From the NCBI RefSeq assembly GCF_006715095.1, contig NZ_VFMO01000001.1, forward strand, positions 3,286,001-3,350,000: DNA of 64,000 nucleotides. The letters are read 5' to 3'. This document shows, in pieces, positions 1 through 9,615 of the stretch. A model generated the notes under the pieces. That model was given only the letters and a program-made list of their open reading frames with translations. It had not been told where the DNA came from and made no database searches. This DNA is from Yimella lutea. Its GTDB lineage: Bacteria; Actinomycetota; Actinomycetes; Actinomycetales; Dermatophilaceae. The position numbers were made by a program, and so were the translations under genes. Each line of letters starts with the position of its first letter. Positions within the stretch are counted from its first letter, which is position 1.

Positions 1-380
1 GGGCCGTGGTCGAGCACGTCGGCGCAGACGTGTGCACACAGGTGGTTCACCCCGTACAGCGGCTTGTCGAGCGCCCATGCGACCGCCTTTGCCGCCGAAA
101 CCCCGACCATGAGCGCACCGGCGAGACCGGGTCCTGCAGTCACGGCCACCGCGTCGACGTCTGCGAGGGTGAGTCCGGCATCGTCGCATGCTCGCTCGAT
201 GGTCGGGATGATCGCTTCGAGGTGTGCCCGACTGGCGACCTCGGGCACCACCCCGCCGAAACGGACGTGTTCGTCGACACTGCTGGCGAGGGAGTCGCCG
301 AGCAACGTGGTGCCGCGTACGAGCGCAACTCCGGTCTCGTCGCAGGAGCTCTCGATCCCGAGAACGACAGGCTCACTCAT
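1..380 (-). CDS. tsaD: tRNA t6A37 threonylcarbamoyltransferase TsaD, N-terminal part (cut by window edge)
   Basis: TsaD is the catalytic ASKHA-fold subunit that transfers the threonylcarbamoyl group to A37 of ANN-decoding tRNAs. The start ATG is at 380-378 and the frame stays open to base 1, so about 126 residues are visible. The N-terminus carries the family motif GIESSCDET, and near the cut the metal-ligand segment NHLCAH supplies the two histidines. Its start overlaps the end of rimI (373-380), giving translational coupling in the order tsaE-tsaB-rimI-tsaD, with all partners of the modification complex except the TsaC/Sua5 enzyme. Incomplete only because the window ends. Confidence 0.95.
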   Translation of the reverse strand, partial: MSEPVVLGIESSCDETGVALVRGTTLLGDSLASSVDEHVRFGGVVPEVASRAHLEAIIPTIERACDDAGLTLADVDAVAVTAGPGLAGALMVGVSAAKAVAWALDKPLYGVNHLCAHVCADVLDHG

Positions 381-828
381 CGTCTGCCTCCAGCAGCGCT
401 CGCATGATGATCGCGTCGACACCGTCCGGCTGGTAGTAGCCGCGGCGCACGCTGATCTGCTCGAAACCGTTGCGGTCGTACAGCTTTCGCGCGGCAACGT
501 TGTCGGCGCGGACCTCGAGCATCAGTGCCTCGGCGCCGGACGACACAGCCTCGGCGCGCATCCAGTCCAACAGTTCTTGCGACAGCCCGGAGCGACGTCC
601 CCGGGGTCGGACGGCGATCGTCATCACGTCGGCGACATCGCCGGGACAGTCGACTCCCGCATACCCGACCACCCCCTCGTCGTCCTGCGCGATCAGGTAG
701 CGACGCTGAGGACGACCGGCGAGCTCGGACCACCAGGTGGTCTCGCTCCACGCCTCGTGCCCGAAAAGCTCCCGGTCGATCCTGGTGAGTTCGGGGATGT
801 CGCTCCAGTGCATCTCGCGCGTGATCAT
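373..828 (-). CDS. rimI: Ribosomal protein alanine N-acetyltransferase RimI
   Basis: Single-domain GNAT acetyltransferase of 151 aa, the usual RimI length. The acetyl-CoA binding loop region ([20 protein letters not shown]) and the C-terminal N-A-A-x-x-L-Y-x-x-x-G-F signature ([13 protein letters not shown]) are both present. RimI acetylates the N-terminal alanine of ribosomal protein S18 in E. coli; the position between tsaB and tsaD is the standard bacterial arrangement. The start ATG overlaps the tsaB stop (ATGA at 825-828) and its end overlaps the tsaD start, so it is in the same operon. Confidence 0.9.
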   Translation of the reverse strand: MITREMHWSDIPELTRIDRELFGHEAWSETTWWSELAGRPQRRYLIAQDDEGVVGYAGVDCPGDVADVMTIAVRPRGRRSGLSQELLDWMRAEAVSSGAEALMLEVRADNVAARKLYDRNGFEQISVRRGYYQPDGVDAIIMRALLEADDE

Positions 829-1511
829 GGCCGGCGCCGTTGTCCGGCAAGTGAGGTGAGCGCCGACTTCTGGCCGGCCGACGGGACGGCGTCCGGCTGC
901 CGCAGATACAGGGGTTGCAACGGCAGCAGCTCCCCGCCGTCGCGCAGACGGGACCCGACCAGCAGGCCCAGGTGAGCGGCACTCACGTCGGCCGGCTCCA
1001 TCGCCGAGGCGAACACTTCGGGATAGAGCCTCGCTCCCCGGCCGGCCGCCGGCAGCACTCGAACCTCATCGGGGAGGCCTGCCGGTTTGTGCACCTGCGG
1101 CTCGCTCTCGCGTTCACCGCGCAGGTACCGCGCCCAGTAGACCTCCTTGCGACGTGCGTCGGTGGCGACGACGAACTCCTCCACGTCGCTCGTCGCGACT
1201 TGATGCGCGATGGCGTCGAGGCTGCAGACCCCGTGGGCCGGGACACCGAGAACATACGAGAGCGTGGCCGCCGTGGTGATTCCCACCCGCAGACCGGTGA
1301 ACGGACCGGGCCCGACGCCGACAGCGAGCGCCGTGACGTTCGCCCGGGTGACCCCGACCCCGTCGAACAGGTCACGAACGAGCGGCATCAGGATCTCGGT
1401 GTGGCGGCGCGCGTCGACGACGGTCTGCTCCGCGACGACCTCTGCACCGGACACCAGGGCGACGGTGACCGCCGAGGTCGAGGTGTCCAACGCCAGCAGC
1501 AGCCCACTCAT
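825..1511 (-). CDS. tsaB: tRNA t6A biosynthesis scaffold protein TsaB
   Basis: TsaB is the inactive ASKHA paralogue that dimerises with TsaD in the t6A complex. The protein is 228 aa and begins MSGLLLALDTSTSAVTVAL, the typical TsaB N-terminus, with the GPGPFTGLRVG motif about 75 residues in. I chose the ATG at 1511-1509 because it overlaps the tsaE stop as ATGA; the longer open frame upstream runs antisense-like through tsaE and adds nothing conserved. It ends overlapping rimI by four bases. Confidence 0.93.
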   Translation of the reverse strand: MSGLLLALDTSTSAVTVALVSGAEVVAEQTVVDARRHTEILMPLVRDLFDGVGVTRANVTALAVGVGPGPFTGLRVGITTAATLSYVLGVPAHGVCSLDAIAHQVATSDVEEFVVATDARRKEVYWARYLRGERESEPQVHKPAGLPDEVRVLPAAGRGARLYPEVFASAMEPADVSAAHLGLLVGSRLRDGGELLPLQPLYLRQPDAVPSAGQKSALTSLAGQRRRP

Positions 1512-1978
1512 GACGCGACCTGCGCAGCAACCGATTCGAAGCGAGCGCCGTTGGGTCGCAACCGAATCGATCGGACCTCCGTCGACGTGTCCACATCGAT
1601 GACCAGTTCCAGACGCTTTTGGGACAGTTCCTCGGCCAGACCGGCACCCCACTCGATGACCGTCACCGCCTCGTCCAGTTCGGAGTCGAGGTCAAGGTCA
1701 TCCAGTTCGAGAGAGCCATCCAGGCGATACGCATCCACGTGCACCAACTCCGGACCGCCGACGAGCGAAGGATGGACGCGGGCGATCACGAAGGTGGGGG
1801 AAGTGATCGGTCCACGCACACCGAGTCCCTCGGCGATTGCCTGGGTCAACGTGGTCTTGCCCGCACCGAGGCCGCCGGTCAGCACGACGACGTCGCCGGC
1901 ACGCAGCAGCGCGCCAAGACGACGGCCCCAGGTCTGGGTCGCTTCACGATCGGGCAGCGTCACAGGCGGAAGGCTCAT
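1508..1978 (-). CDS. tsaE: tRNA t6A biosynthesis ATPase TsaE
   Basis: TsaE is a small P-loop ATPase that resets the TsaB-TsaD complex. The protein is 156 aa with a Walker A motif (GGLGAGKTTL), the switch-like SPTFVIARVH segment, the HVDAYRLDG motif and the VIEWGAGL motif, in family order. The start ATG at 1978-1976 overlaps the stop of the upstream hydrolase (ATGA), and the open frame extending above it is a shadow of that gene. The C-terminal 30 residues after the ATPase core are not conserved features I recognise. Confidence 0.93.
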   Translation of the reverse strand: MSLPPVTLPDREATQTWGRRLGALLRAGDVVVLTGGLGAGKTTLTQAIAEGLGVRGPITSPTFVIARVHPSLVGGPELVHVDAYRLDGSLELDDLDLDSELDEAVTVIEWGAGLAEELSQKRLELVIDVDTSTEVRSIRLRPNGARFESVAAQVAS

Positions 1979-3132
1979 CGGGCCGCCTTCTGCTTCTTCT
2001 CCAGCACACCCTTGCGCCTCGGCCGTAGGTCGGTGACGGTGCGCGGCACCGTGGAACGGCGCTTGCTGGGTGGTTCGACGACGGCGCGGGAGGCACGTTC
2101 GGCGAGCGCGACGATCTCGGTGTTGACGATCTCCGGGTGCTCCAAGGGGAGCATGTGGCCGGAGTTCTCGACGACGATGTACTCGGCGTGCGGCATCTTC
2201 GCGACCATGACATCGGCGTGGGCACGCGGGACGATGCGGTCCTGCTGACCGTGGATCACCAAGGTCTCGATGCCGTCGAACTCGGCCAACACGTCGGTGC
2301 GTTCGTGGTCGACGAGGGTCGGCATGAAAGCGGAGATGACCGACATCGGGGTCTCGAAGATCATGTCGGCGGTGTAACGCACGACGGCCATCGGTACGTC
2401 CGAACCGAACGAATACCGATGCACGAGATAGCTTTCCACGTCCTTGCCGAGTTCGAGGACGCGTTCGACGGTGCTCTGCCTTGCGGACAGCCGGGCGACG
2501 GTGCCGGGACCGAGGCGGTGCACGGCGGCGCCGACCTGCTTGCCGAGGCCGAAGTCGAGCGTGCTCAGCGCTCCCGAGCTCGTGCACACGAAGCCGGCAC
2601 CGACCACGCGTTCGCGGATGATCTCCGGGAACTGTTCGGCCATCGCCATCATCGCCATGCCACCCATCGAGTGGCCCATGAGGATGAGTGGCCCGTCGGG
2701 GGCGGCTTCTGTGATCACCGCGTGCAGGTCACGTCCCAGCTGGGCGATCGTGTAGGACGACTCCTCGCCTTGTTCGGACAGGCCGTGGCCTCGGTGATCC
2801 CAGAGCACCACCCGAAATCCGGCTTCTCGCAACGCTTTTCGCTGGAAGTGCCACACACCGTGGTGCTGGGTGTAACCGTGCGACAGCACGACGGTGGGTC
2901 GCTCGCCGATTTTCGCGCCGACCGGGTCGTCGATCTCCACGTGCAGCGGCACGGCGTCGCTGATCACGACGTCCTCGTGGTCGGGTATGTCGTCGTAGTC
3001 GACTTCGAGACCGAGTTCGATCGCGGTGCGGCGAGCCTTCAGCAGCCGATCGGCCGCGACTCCCGCGGCCGTGGCAGCACCGGCAGCCAGGATGCCGACG
3101 CCGAGACCGAGCAGTCCACCGTCACTCGCCAT
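1975..3132 (-). CDS. Alpha/beta hydrolase with N-terminal hydrophobic segment
   Basis: 385-aa alpha/beta hydrolase. Residues about 5-30 form a hydrophobic glycine/alanine-rich segment that looks like a membrane anchor or uncleaved signal. The catalytic triad is visible: nucleophile in GHSMGG (about Ser155), acid in HGQQDRIVP and histidine in SGHMLPLE; the oxyanion region is HGYTQHHGVW. Substrate unknown. The ATG at 3132 is preferred over a GTG nine bases upstream because GGAGG lies eight bases before it. It overlaps the 3' end of alr and the start of tsaE, so it belongs to the alr-tsaE-tsaB-rimI-tsaD operon, an arrangement common in actinobacteria. The C-terminal 40 residues are basic and probably disordered. 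Confidence 0.85.
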   Translation of the reverse strand: MASDGGLLGLGVGILAAGAATAAGVAADRLLKARRTAIELGLEVDYDDIPDHEDVVISDAVPLHVEIDDPVGAKIGERPTVVLSHGYTQHHGVWHFQRKALREAGFRVVLWDHRGHGLSEQGEESSYTIAQLGRDLHAVITEAAPDGPLILMGHSMGGMAMMAMAEQFPEIIRERVVGAGFVCTSSGALSTLDFGLGKQVGAAVHRLGPGTVARLSARQSTVERVLELGKDVESYLVHRYSFGSDVPMAVVRYTADMIFETPMSVISAFMPTLVDHERTDVLAEFDGIETLVIHGQQDRIVPRAHADVMVAKMPHAEYIVVENSGHMLPLEHPEIVNTEIVALAERASRAVVEPPSKRRSTVPRTVTDLRPRRKGVLEKKQKAAR

Positions 3133-4282
3133 GGTGCCCACCTCCGACGTACACCCGCGGCAGGCGCGAGCTCATCCGGGCGACGATCTCGTAGCTGATC
3201 GTGTCGTTGGCATCGGCCCAGTCCTGCGCCGTCGGGACGCCGAGTTCGCCGTCACCGAACAGGACGACTTCGTCCCCGGCACTCACCTGCGCGTCGCCGA
3301 CGTCTACGACGAACTGGTCCATGCAGACGCGTCCGGAGATCGTGTAGCTCGAGCCACCGATCTGTACCGGTGCCCTGTTCGAACCCGACCGTGGGACGCC
3401 GTCCACGTATCCGATCGGCACGTCGACCACCGTCGTCTCGTGATCGGGCGCATAGGTGTGTGCGTAGCTGACCCCCTGACCGGCCGGAATCCGTTTCACC
3501 ACAGTCGCATTCGCGCTGACGGTCATGGCTGCACGCAGTCCGTAGTCAGCTGGTCGGCCGAGGTCGGGCACCGGCGACAGACCGTAGACCGCCAGCCCCG
3601 GACGCACCATGTCCCAGGCCGCCTGCGGCGTCGTCAGTGTCGCGGCGGAGTTCGACATGTGACGCACCTCGAGGTCGAACCCGGCACGTTCGCAGTCACG
3701 GACAGCGTCCGCGAACTTCTCCTGCTGCTGCAGCACGGTGGGGTGAGTGGGCGCATCGGCGAACGCGAAGTGAGTGAAGACGCCGACGACCTTCACAGCG
3801 CCCTCGGCGACATACGGACCGGCGGCCGCGACCAGCGCGTCCCAGTCGGCGCCGTAGGCTCCGTTGCGGGCGAGGCCGGTGTCGACCTTGCACTGCACCC
3901 GCGCTGTCCGCCCGACCCGGCGCGCCGCTTCGACGACCGCGTCGAGTTCCCAGACCGCCGGCACCCCGATGTCGATGCCGGACACGATGGCCCGGTCGAA
4001 GTCGGTCCCCGGCGCGTGTAACCAGGAAAGCACCGGCTCCTCGACGCCGGCTGCACGCAGTTCGAAGGCTTCGTCCATCTGGGCCACGCCGAGCCAACTC
4101 GCTCCCCCGGCCACCGCTGCCCGGGCGGACGGGACCAGCCCGTGCCCGTACGCGTCGCCCTTGACGACGGCCATCACCTCGGCATCGCCGGCGAAGCCCT
4201 TCAGGGTGCGGACGTTGGCGGCGATGGCGTCGAGATCGATCGTGACGCGGGCGGGCGCACCGCCGGACAGGGATGAGGACAT
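3122..4282 (-). CDS. alr: Alanine racemase
   Basis: PLP-dependent racemase that makes D-alanine for peptidoglycan. Fold type III: N-terminal TIM barrel with the PLP lysine in AVVKGDAYGHG (about Lys41), and a C-terminal beta domain with GQGVSYAHTY, which carries the catalytic tyrosine, and RVCMDQF. Length is 386 aa from the ATG at 4282, which has GGGAG just upstream. An alternative ATG at 4345 overlaps the stop of the upstream gene as ATGA and would add 21 non-conserved residues; I cannot exclude it. The 3' end overlaps the hydrolase. Confidence 0.95.
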   Translation of the reverse strand: MSSSLSGGAPARVTIDLDAIAANVRTLKGFAGDAEVMAVVKGDAYGHGLVPSARAAVAGGASWLGVAQMDEAFELRAAGVEEPVLSWLHAPGTDFDRAIVSGIDIGVPAVWELDAVVEAARRVGRTARVQCKVDTGLARNGAYGADWDALVAAAGPYVAEGAVKVVGVFTHFAFADAPTHPTVLQQQEKFADAVRDCERAGFDLEVRHMSNSAATLTTPQAAWDMVRPGLAVYGLSPVPDLGRPADYGLRAAMTVSANATVVKRIPAGQGVSYAHTYAPDHETTVVDVPIGYVDGVPRSGSNRAPVQIGGSSYTISGRVCMDQFVVDVGDAQVSAGDEVVLFGDGELGVPTAQDWADANDTISYEIVARMSSRLPRVYVGGGHHGE

Positions 4283-4341
4283 AGCGCTCCCATCATCCCA
4301 CCCGTGGTCAGCGTTCGGACGCTTGCCGCCGGCGAGGCCGG

Positions 4342-5760
4342 TCACAGAAACTCGGCGACGGCCCGACCCGCGCAGCGAGCCACGTCGAGGGCACGGACGG
4401 GCCCTCCCGGGTTGGCCAGGTGAGCGGCGCGGCCGTGCAGCAACACTCCGAGGGCACCCGCTTCGGTCACGCCGAGCCCGGAGGCGACCAGTGCGCCGAT
4501 CATTCCGGCCAGGACATCTCCCGAGCCCGCCGTGGCCAGCCAGGCCGGTCCGTCGGTCTGGCTGACGAGCGGCCCTCGCGTCGAGGACGGCGGCACGATC
4601 AGCGTGGTCGCACCCTTGAGCAGGACGTGCGCGCCGAGCGCGTCTGCCACCACTCGGGCACCCGGCACTCCTTGAGTGTGCTCCAGCCCCAGCCGCTGCG
4701 CCAGACGCTTCAACTCGCCGGCATGAGGAGTGAGCAGTGTCGGTGCGGAGCGAGGTTCGTCGAGCAGGTCGAGGGCACCTGCGTCGAGCACGATCGGAAG
4801 GATGTCGTCCAGGAGTTCATCGACCAACTCCGGCGCTCCCCCGTGACCGTCCCAACCCGAGCCGAGCAGCCAGGCCTGAACGCGTCCGGGCCCGCTGACG
4901 ATCTCCGGGACGCTTCCCAACACCAGGTCGGTCGCGCGACGCGGGCCGATGTAACGCACCATCCCGACACCGGTGGTGACGGCCGCAGTCACGCCCAGGA
5001 CGGCGGCGCCAGGGTAGGACTCGCTGCCGGTCATCACACCCAGGACGCCGCGCGAGTACTTGTCGTCGAACGCACCGGGGGTCGGCCAGAGCCGGGTTGC
5101 GTCGCTCGCTTCGTAACGGACTACGGCGGGCGAATCCGGTTCGGGCACGCCGATGTCCACCACGGTCAACTGTCCGCACGCTGCTTCACCGGCAGGCAGG
5201 AGATGGCACGGCTTCAACAGGCTGAAGGTCACCGTCTCGTCCGCGTACAGGCAGTCGGCGGCCACCACGCCGGACGGATCGACACCCGACGGCAGGTCGA
5301 CCGCGATGACGTAGGCATCGTTCGCGAAGAGGTCGGGCAGGTTCTCCAAGTGCTTGGGCAGGCCCGGCGACGCACCGATCCCGACGATCCCGTCGATCAC
5401 CAGGTTGGCTTCGGCAAGTGCCTCGGCGGCAGCTGCGGGCACCTTTCCCGACCGCCACTCGATCGGCACCACACCTTCCGCCGTCGCTGCAGCGAGCGCC
5501 TCCTCGTGGGTGCGCGATCCGACCAACAGCGCGACGACGTTCAGGTCGAGCCGGGCCAGGTGGGCTGCGGCGTACAGCGCGTCTCCCCCGTTGTCGCCCG
5601 ACCCGGCCAGCACGACCACCCTGCCGTCCTCGTCCGACCGGGCGCGAGCAACCTCTGCCAGGCCGAGCGCCGCGCGCTGCATCAACTCGCCGGGCTCGAG
5701 CTCCCTCTTGACGGCCTCCTCGGCCGCACGGACGTCGTCGATGCTGAATGCGCGGATCAC
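4342..5760 (-). CDS. nnr: Bifunctional NAD(P)H-hydrate epimerase / ADP-dependent NAD(P)HX dehydratase
   Basis: Repairs hydrated NAD(P)H. The N-terminal YjeF_N epimerase domain (about 1-210) contains [18 protein letters not shown] and [11 protein letters not shown]; the C-terminal ribokinase-like dehydratase domain (about 225-470) contains [10 protein letters not shown] and the catalytic [13 protein letters not shown] loop. 472 aa is the usual length for the fused protein. The stop TGA at 4344-4342 overlaps a possible upstream start of alr, and its start overlaps the acpS stop region (5757-5760). Confidence 0.95.
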   Translation of the reverse strand: MIRAFSIDDVRAAEEAVKRELEPGELMQRAALGLAEVARARSDEDGRVVVLAGSGDNGGDALYAAAHLARLDLNVVALLVGSRTHEEALAAATAEGVVPIEWRSGKVPAAAAEALAEANLVIDGIVGIGASPGLPKHLENLPDLFANDAYVIAVDLPSGVDPSGVVAADCLYADETVTFSLLKPCHLLPAGEAACGQLTVVDIGVPEPDSPAVVRYEASDATRLWPTPGAFDDKYSRGVLGVMTGSESYPGAAVLGVTAAVTTGVGMVRYIGPRRATDLVLGSVPEIVSGPGRVQAWLLGSGWDGHGGAPELVDELLDDILPIVLDAGALDLLDEPRSAPTLLTPHAGELKRLAQRLGLEHTQGVPGARVVADALGAHVLLKGATTLIVPPSSTRGPLVSQTDGPAWLATAGSGDVLAGMIGALVASGLGVTEAGALGVLLHGRAAHLANPGGPVRALDVARCAGRAVAEFL

Positions 5761-6188
5761 TGTGTCCCCCAGTCGAATTCGTTCGGTAAATCGGACGGTG
5801 ACTCATATGGCGAGGGCAGGTCGTGCGACGGCGACGACCCTTCGGCCACCACCATCGCAGTGACGAAGTCGCCGTCGTGGGAGATCGACAGATGGAACCG
5901 CTCGACGCCGAGTGCGCGGGCGCGGGCCGCGACCGTACCGGTCACGTGGAACCAGGGTTGCCCGACATCGGTCTTGTGCACCTCCGCGTCGGTCCACGCC
6001 AGGTCGCCGGGAGCGCCGAGCGCCTTCGCGATCGCCTCTTTGGCGGCGAACCTGCCCGCCACGGAGGACGGCGAACCCGCCTGTTCACGGTCGGTGAACA
6101 GGCGGGTCGCGAGTGCGGGCGTCCGCTCGAGCGTCGCGGTGAACCGGCTGACGACCACCAGGTCGACGCCGACTCCGACGATCGCCAT
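5757..6188 (-). CDS. acpS: Holo-[acyl-carrier-protein] synthase
   Basis: AcpS transfers the 4'-phosphopantetheine arm of CoA to acyl carrier protein. The signature [12 protein letters not shown] at the N-terminus (Mg-binding Asp) and [13 protein letters not shown] (Glu of the Mg site) are both present, as is the [16 protein letters not shown] segment. At 143 aa it is slightly longer than the usual 120-130 because of a C-terminal tail after about residue 117 rich in Ser, Pro and acidic residues. It overlaps nnr by four bases and lies 25 bases below glmS. Confidence 0.93.
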   Translation of the reverse strand: MAIVGVGVDLVVVSRFTATLERTPALATRLFTDREQAGSPSSVAGRFAAKEAIAKALGAPGDLAWTDAEVHKTDVGQPWFHVTGTVAARARALGVERFHLSISHDGDFVTAMVVAEGSSPSHDLPSPYESPSDLPNEFDWGTQ

Positions 6189-6213
6189 CAGCGGGACCTC
6201 GTGCGACGCAGGA

Positions 6214-8067
6214 TCACTCGACGGTGACGGACTTGGCCAGGTTGCGCGGCTGGTCGACGTCCAAACCCTTCGCGGTCGACAGCTCGAGGGCGAAGACCTG
6301 CAACGGGACGACGGTGAGCAGCGGCTGCAGCAGCGGCGAGGTGTGCGGCACGCGGATGACCTCGTCGGCGAACGGGACGACGGCCTCGTCGCCCTCCTGC
6401 GCGATCACCAGGGTGCGAGCGCCGCGGGCGCGGATCTCCTGGATGTTCGAGACGACCTTTCCGTGCAGTCCGTGCGGGGTGTCCGGCCCGGGCACCACGA
6501 TGAAGACCGGCTGGCCGGCGTCGATCAGCGCGATCGGTCCGTGCTTGAGCTCACCGGCGGCGAACCCCTCGGCGTGGATGTACGCGAGCTCCTTGAGCTT
6601 GAGCGCGCCCTCCATCGCCACCGGGAAACCGACCTGACGACCCAGGAAGAGCACCGAGCGGGTGTCGGCCATGAAGCGGGCGATCTCGCGGACGCGGTCC
6701 ATCGTGCCGAGCAGTTCCTCGATCTTGCCCGGCACTTCCTGCAGTTCGGCGAGCACCGCCTTGGCGTCCTCGGCGTAAGTGCCGCCACGCAGCTGCGCGA
6801 GGTAGAGACCGAGGATGTAGCAGGCGGTGATCTGTGCCAGGAACGCCTTGGTCGAGGCAACCGCGATCTCCGGGCCGGCGTGGGTGTAGAGCACGGCGTC
6901 CGACTCGCGCGGGATCGTCGAACCGTGGGTGTTGCAGATGCTGATCGTGCGAGCACCCAACTCGCTGGCGTGCTTGACCGCCATCAGGGTGTCCATGGTC
7001 TCGCCGGACTGGCTGATCGACACCACCAGCGTGCGCTCGTTGACGATCGGATCGCAATAACGGAACTCGTGGGCGAGCGCGACCTCGACCGGGATGCGGG
7101 CCCAGTGCTCGATCGCGTACTTGGCGACCATGCCGGCATACGCGGCGGTGCCACAGGCGACGATCGTAATGCGGTCGACGGCCTCGAGTTCGTCCTCGCT
7201 GATGCGAAGTTCGTCGAGCACGAGCGAGCCGTCGTCACCGGTGCGGCCGAGCAGGGTGTCGCCGACGGCGTGAGGCTGCTCGTTGATCTCCTTCTCCATG
7301 AAGGTGTCGTAGCCGCCCTTCTCGGCGGCAGCGGCGTCCCAGGTGACCTCGAAACGCTTGCCCTCGGCGGGACTGCCGTCGAAGTTGATGACCTTCACCT
7401 CGTCCGGGGTGATGGTGGCGATCTGGTCCTGCTCCATCTCCATCGCCTGCCTGGTGTGACCGATGAATGCGGCGACGTCGGAGCCGAGGAAGTTCTCGCC
7501 CTCACCCAGGCCGACGACGAGCGGGCTGTTGCGGCGAGCTCCGACGACCACGCCGGGCTGGTCGGCGTGCACCGCCAGCAACGTGAAAGCACCCTCGAGG
7601 CGCTGGACGACGCGGCGCATCGACTCGGTGAGATCACCGTCGAACTCGCGAGCGAGCAACTGAGCCACGACCTCGGTGTCGGTCTCGCTGGCGAACTCGA
7701 TGCCGTCGGCCAACAACTCGTTCTTGAGGCTGTGGAAGTTCTCGATGATGCCGTTGTGGATGAGCGCGAACTTGCCGTCGGTACCTCCGCGGTGAGGGTG
7801 GGCGTTCTCGTCGGTCGGGCCGCCGTGCGTCGCCCACCGGGTGTGCCCGATCGCGGTGCGGGAGGCGTCCATCGGGTGCGCCTCGATCTCGGCGATCAGG
7901 TTGGCGAGCTTGCCGGAGCGCTTGCGCACCTCGACCTCGTCACCGCTGACCAGCGCGACGCCCGCAGAGTCGTACCCTCGGTACTCCAGCCGGGCCAACC
8001 CCTCCATGACGACGTCAAGGGCCTTCTGGTCGTCGCTCTTGCCGACGTATCCGACGATTCCACACAT
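6214..8067 (-). CDS. glmS: Glutamine--fructose-6-phosphate aminotransferase (isomerizing)
   Basis: First committed enzyme of amino-sugar synthesis for peptidoglycan and mycothiol. The glutaminase domain begins MCGIVGYVG, Cys2 being the nucleophile, and the C-terminal half has two SIS domains with [12 protein letters not shown] and [18 protein letters not shown] and ends in KSVTVE. 617 aa is full length. No glmS ribozyme-like structure is evident in the 57-base gap upstream; that gap is shared with divergent coaA. Confidence 0.97.
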   Translation of the reverse strand: MCGIVGYVGKSDDQKALDVVMEGLARLEYRGYDSAGVALVSGDEVEVRKRSGKLANLIAEIEAHPMDASRTAIGHTRWATHGGPTDENAHPHRGGTDGKFALIHNGIIENFHSLKNELLADGIEFASETDTEVVAQLLAREFDGDLTESMRRVVQRLEGAFTLLAVHADQPGVVVGARRNSPLVVGLGEGENFLGSDVAAFIGHTRQAMEMEQDQIATITPDEVKVINFDGSPAEGKRFEVTWDAAAAEKGGYDTFMEKEINEQPHAVGDTLLGRTGDDGSLVLDELRISEDELEAVDRITIVACGTAAYAGMVAKYAIEHWARIPVEVALAHEFRYCDPIVNERTLVVSISQSGETMDTLMAVKHASELGARTISICNTHGSTIPRESDAVLYTHAGPEIAVASTKAFLAQITACYILGLYLAQLRGGTYAEDAKAVLAELQEVPGKIEELLGTMDRVREIARFMADTRSVLFLGRQVGFPVAMEGALKLKELAYIHAEGFAAGELKHGPIALIDAGQPVFIVVPGPDTPHGLHGKVVSNIQEIRARGARTLVIAQEGDEAVVPFADEVIRVPHTSPLLQPLLTVVPLQVFALELSTAKGLDVDQPRNLAKSVTVE

Positions 8068-8115
8068 GGTCGACAGCCTAGAGCCTCCGCCCGAGTGGCC
8101 TGTCCAGGTGCGGTA

Positions 8116-8148
8116 TCCGACACAATGTCGGACGTGTCACGTCCGACA
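8116..8148. promoter_or_regulatory. Three alternating inverted copies of TGTCGGA around the coaA start
   Basis: TCCGACA at 8116-8122, TGTCGGAC at 8126-8133 and GTCCGACA at 8141-8148 form two overlapping inverted repeats with centres CAA and GTGTCAC. The coaA ATG (8125-8127) sits inside the array. The array is in the divergent glmS/coaA promoter region, so an operator is possible, but part of it is coding sequence and I know no regulator with this site. Confidence 0.35.
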
Positions 8149-9087
8149 ATTTCGGCAGAGTCGCCGTATCTGGAGTTCAGTCGCGCTCAATGGGCCCGGC
8201 TGCGCGACCAGCACCCGATGAGTCTCGGCCTGAACGACGTCCGCCGACTGCGTGGCGCCGGCGAGCGGATCGATCTCGCCGAGGTCGAAGAGGTCTACCT
8301 GCCCCTGTCGCGACTGCTCAACTTCTACGTCGGTGCCACAGCGGGCCTGCATCGGGTCACCTCCGACTTCCTCGGCGAACGTCCGGAGAAGACTCCGTTC
8401 ATCATCGGCGTCGCCGGATCGGTCGCGGTCGGGAAGTCGACGACGGCGCGCATCCTGCGCGAGTTGCTGGCCCGGTGGGAGGGCACGCCACGGGTCGAAC
8501 TCATCACCACGGACGGCTTCCTGTTCCCCAACGCCGAACTGCAACGGCGCGGCATCCTCAACCGCAAGGGTTTCCCGGAGTCGTACGACCGCCGGTCACT
8601 GGTGCGCTTCGTGGCGGAGGTGAAGTCGGGCAAGCAGGAGGTCTCGGCGCCCGTGTACTCACACCTGACCTACGACATCGTCGAGGGCGAACGAGTCGTC
8701 GTGCGCCAACCCGACGTGCTGATCGTCGAAGGACTCAACGTCCTGCAGCCCTCCCAGGCCATCGCCGGACGCCGCAACACGCTCAACGTGTCGGACTACT
8801 TCGACTTCTCGGTGTACGTCGACGCGAGGGAGAGCGACATCCGTCGCTGGTACGTCGACCGCTTCCTCGGACTGCGTCAGACCGCGTTCGCCGATCCGGA
8901 CTCCTACTTCCACCGGTACGCATCACTCACCGACGAGCAGGCGGTCGACCGGGCGAACCAGATCTGGGAAGAGATCAACCTGCCGAACCTGGTGGAGAAC
9001 GTCGCGCCGACCAGGAGCCGGGCAACGCTCGTCCTCAGCAAGGGTGGCGACCACGGCGTGAGCCGGGTCAGCCTGCGCAAGCTCTAA
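8125..9087 (+). CDS. coaA: Pantothenate kinase (type I, CoaA)
   Basis: Catalyses the first and rate-limiting step of CoA synthesis. The P-loop [12 protein letters not shown] (about residue 96) and the PanK-I segments [19 protein letters not shown] and [11 protein letters not shown] are present; length is 320 aa. The ATG at 8125 is the family-consistent start ([18 protein letters not shown]). No convincing Shine-Dalgarno sequence precedes it, so the transcript may be leaderless. A much longer open frame reaching back to 4420 is an antisense shadow of glmS and its neighbours. The 3' end overlaps the convergent membrane-protein gene by four bases. Confidence 0.96.
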   Translation: MSDVSRPTISAESPYLEFSRAQWARLRDQHPMSLGLNDVRRLRGAGERIDLAEVEEVYLPLSRLLNFYVGATAGLHRVTSDFLGERPEKTPFIIGVAGSVAVGKSTTARILRELLARWEGTPRVELITTDGFLFPNAELQRRGILNRKGFPESYDRRSLVRFVAEVKSGKQEVSAPVYSHLTYDIVEGERVVVRQPDVLIVEGLNVLQPSQAIAGRRNTLNVSDYFDFSVYVDARESDIRRWYVDRFLGLRQTAFADPDSYFHRYASLTDEQAVDRANQIWEEINLPNLVENVAPTRSRATLVLSKGGDHGVSRVSLRKL

Positions 9088-9506
9088 CGCCGCTGGGCCC
9101 GCGCGGACTGCTCGTCCTGCGCATCGAACTCGGTGCCGTAGCTGTCGTTCTCGGAATCGAGATAGCGGTCATCGTCCTCGTCGTCGCCGAACTCGACGTG
9201 GTCGAGAAGCTCCTCGTCGGCTTCGAACTCCTCGTCGTCGACAGCCGGGTTGGTCCGACGGTGACGCACCCAGAGCACCATGAAGATCGCGGCGAAGACG
9301 GCGAGCACGATCGCGGCGCCGAGCAGGCCGCCGAAGATGCTGAACAGCAGACGGGATGCACCGGTCGCCGGGGTGCCGCCGCTCTCCTCGTTCTCGAAGG
9401 TGGGGGCCGACGAGTTCCCCCAGGCAGCACCAACCACACCGGCCAGTACGGCCAGCACGAACCCGATCACCCAGTACAGCGCTGTCAGCGCGCGATTTCC
9501 CACCAT
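9084..9506 (-). CDS. Small two-helix membrane protein with acidic tail, unknown function
   Basis: 140 aa, not recognised. Two hydrophobic helices (about 8-28 and 52-78) flank a polar loop rich in Ser, Thr and Glu; a WVRHRR positive stretch follows the second helix, so the long C-terminal tail is probably cytoplasmic. The tail is strongly acidic (runs of D and E around 90-125) and likely disordered. It is convergent with coaA and lies downstream of phoH, separated by a hairpin at 9572-9603. Confidence 0.7.
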   Translation of the reverse strand: MVGNRALTALYWVIGFVLAVLAGVVGAAWGNSSAPTFENEESGGTPATGASRLLFSIFGGLLGAAIVLAVFAAIFMVLWVRHRRTNPAVDDEEFEADEELLDHVEFGDDEDDDRYLDSENDSYGTEFDAQDEQSARAQRR

Positions 9507-9571
9507 GACTCCCCCAACATACCGACCCGACCCGCGCCCTTTTCACCGATTGCGGGAACCCTGTGAAAGGA

Positions 9572-9603
9572 CGCGGGACGGCACCGATCGGTGCCGCCCC
9601 GCG
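9572..9603. terminator. Hairpin between phoH and the small membrane protein gene
   Basis: An extended GC stem: CGCGGG pairs with CCCGCG and, inside it, CGGCACC pairs with GGTGCCG around a short centre. On the minus strand it directly follows the phoH stop (9616) and is trailed by TCCTTTC, a weak T-rich tract. Reads best as the phoH terminator. Confidence 0.6.
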
Positions 9604-9615
9604 TTCGCGCCGAGA

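Noticed and set aside
4420..8124. Very long plus-strand open frame covering the nnr, acpS and glmS region before coaA
   Set aside because: It is the antisense shadow of three well-supported minus-strand genes; only the part from 8125 (coaA) has family motifs.
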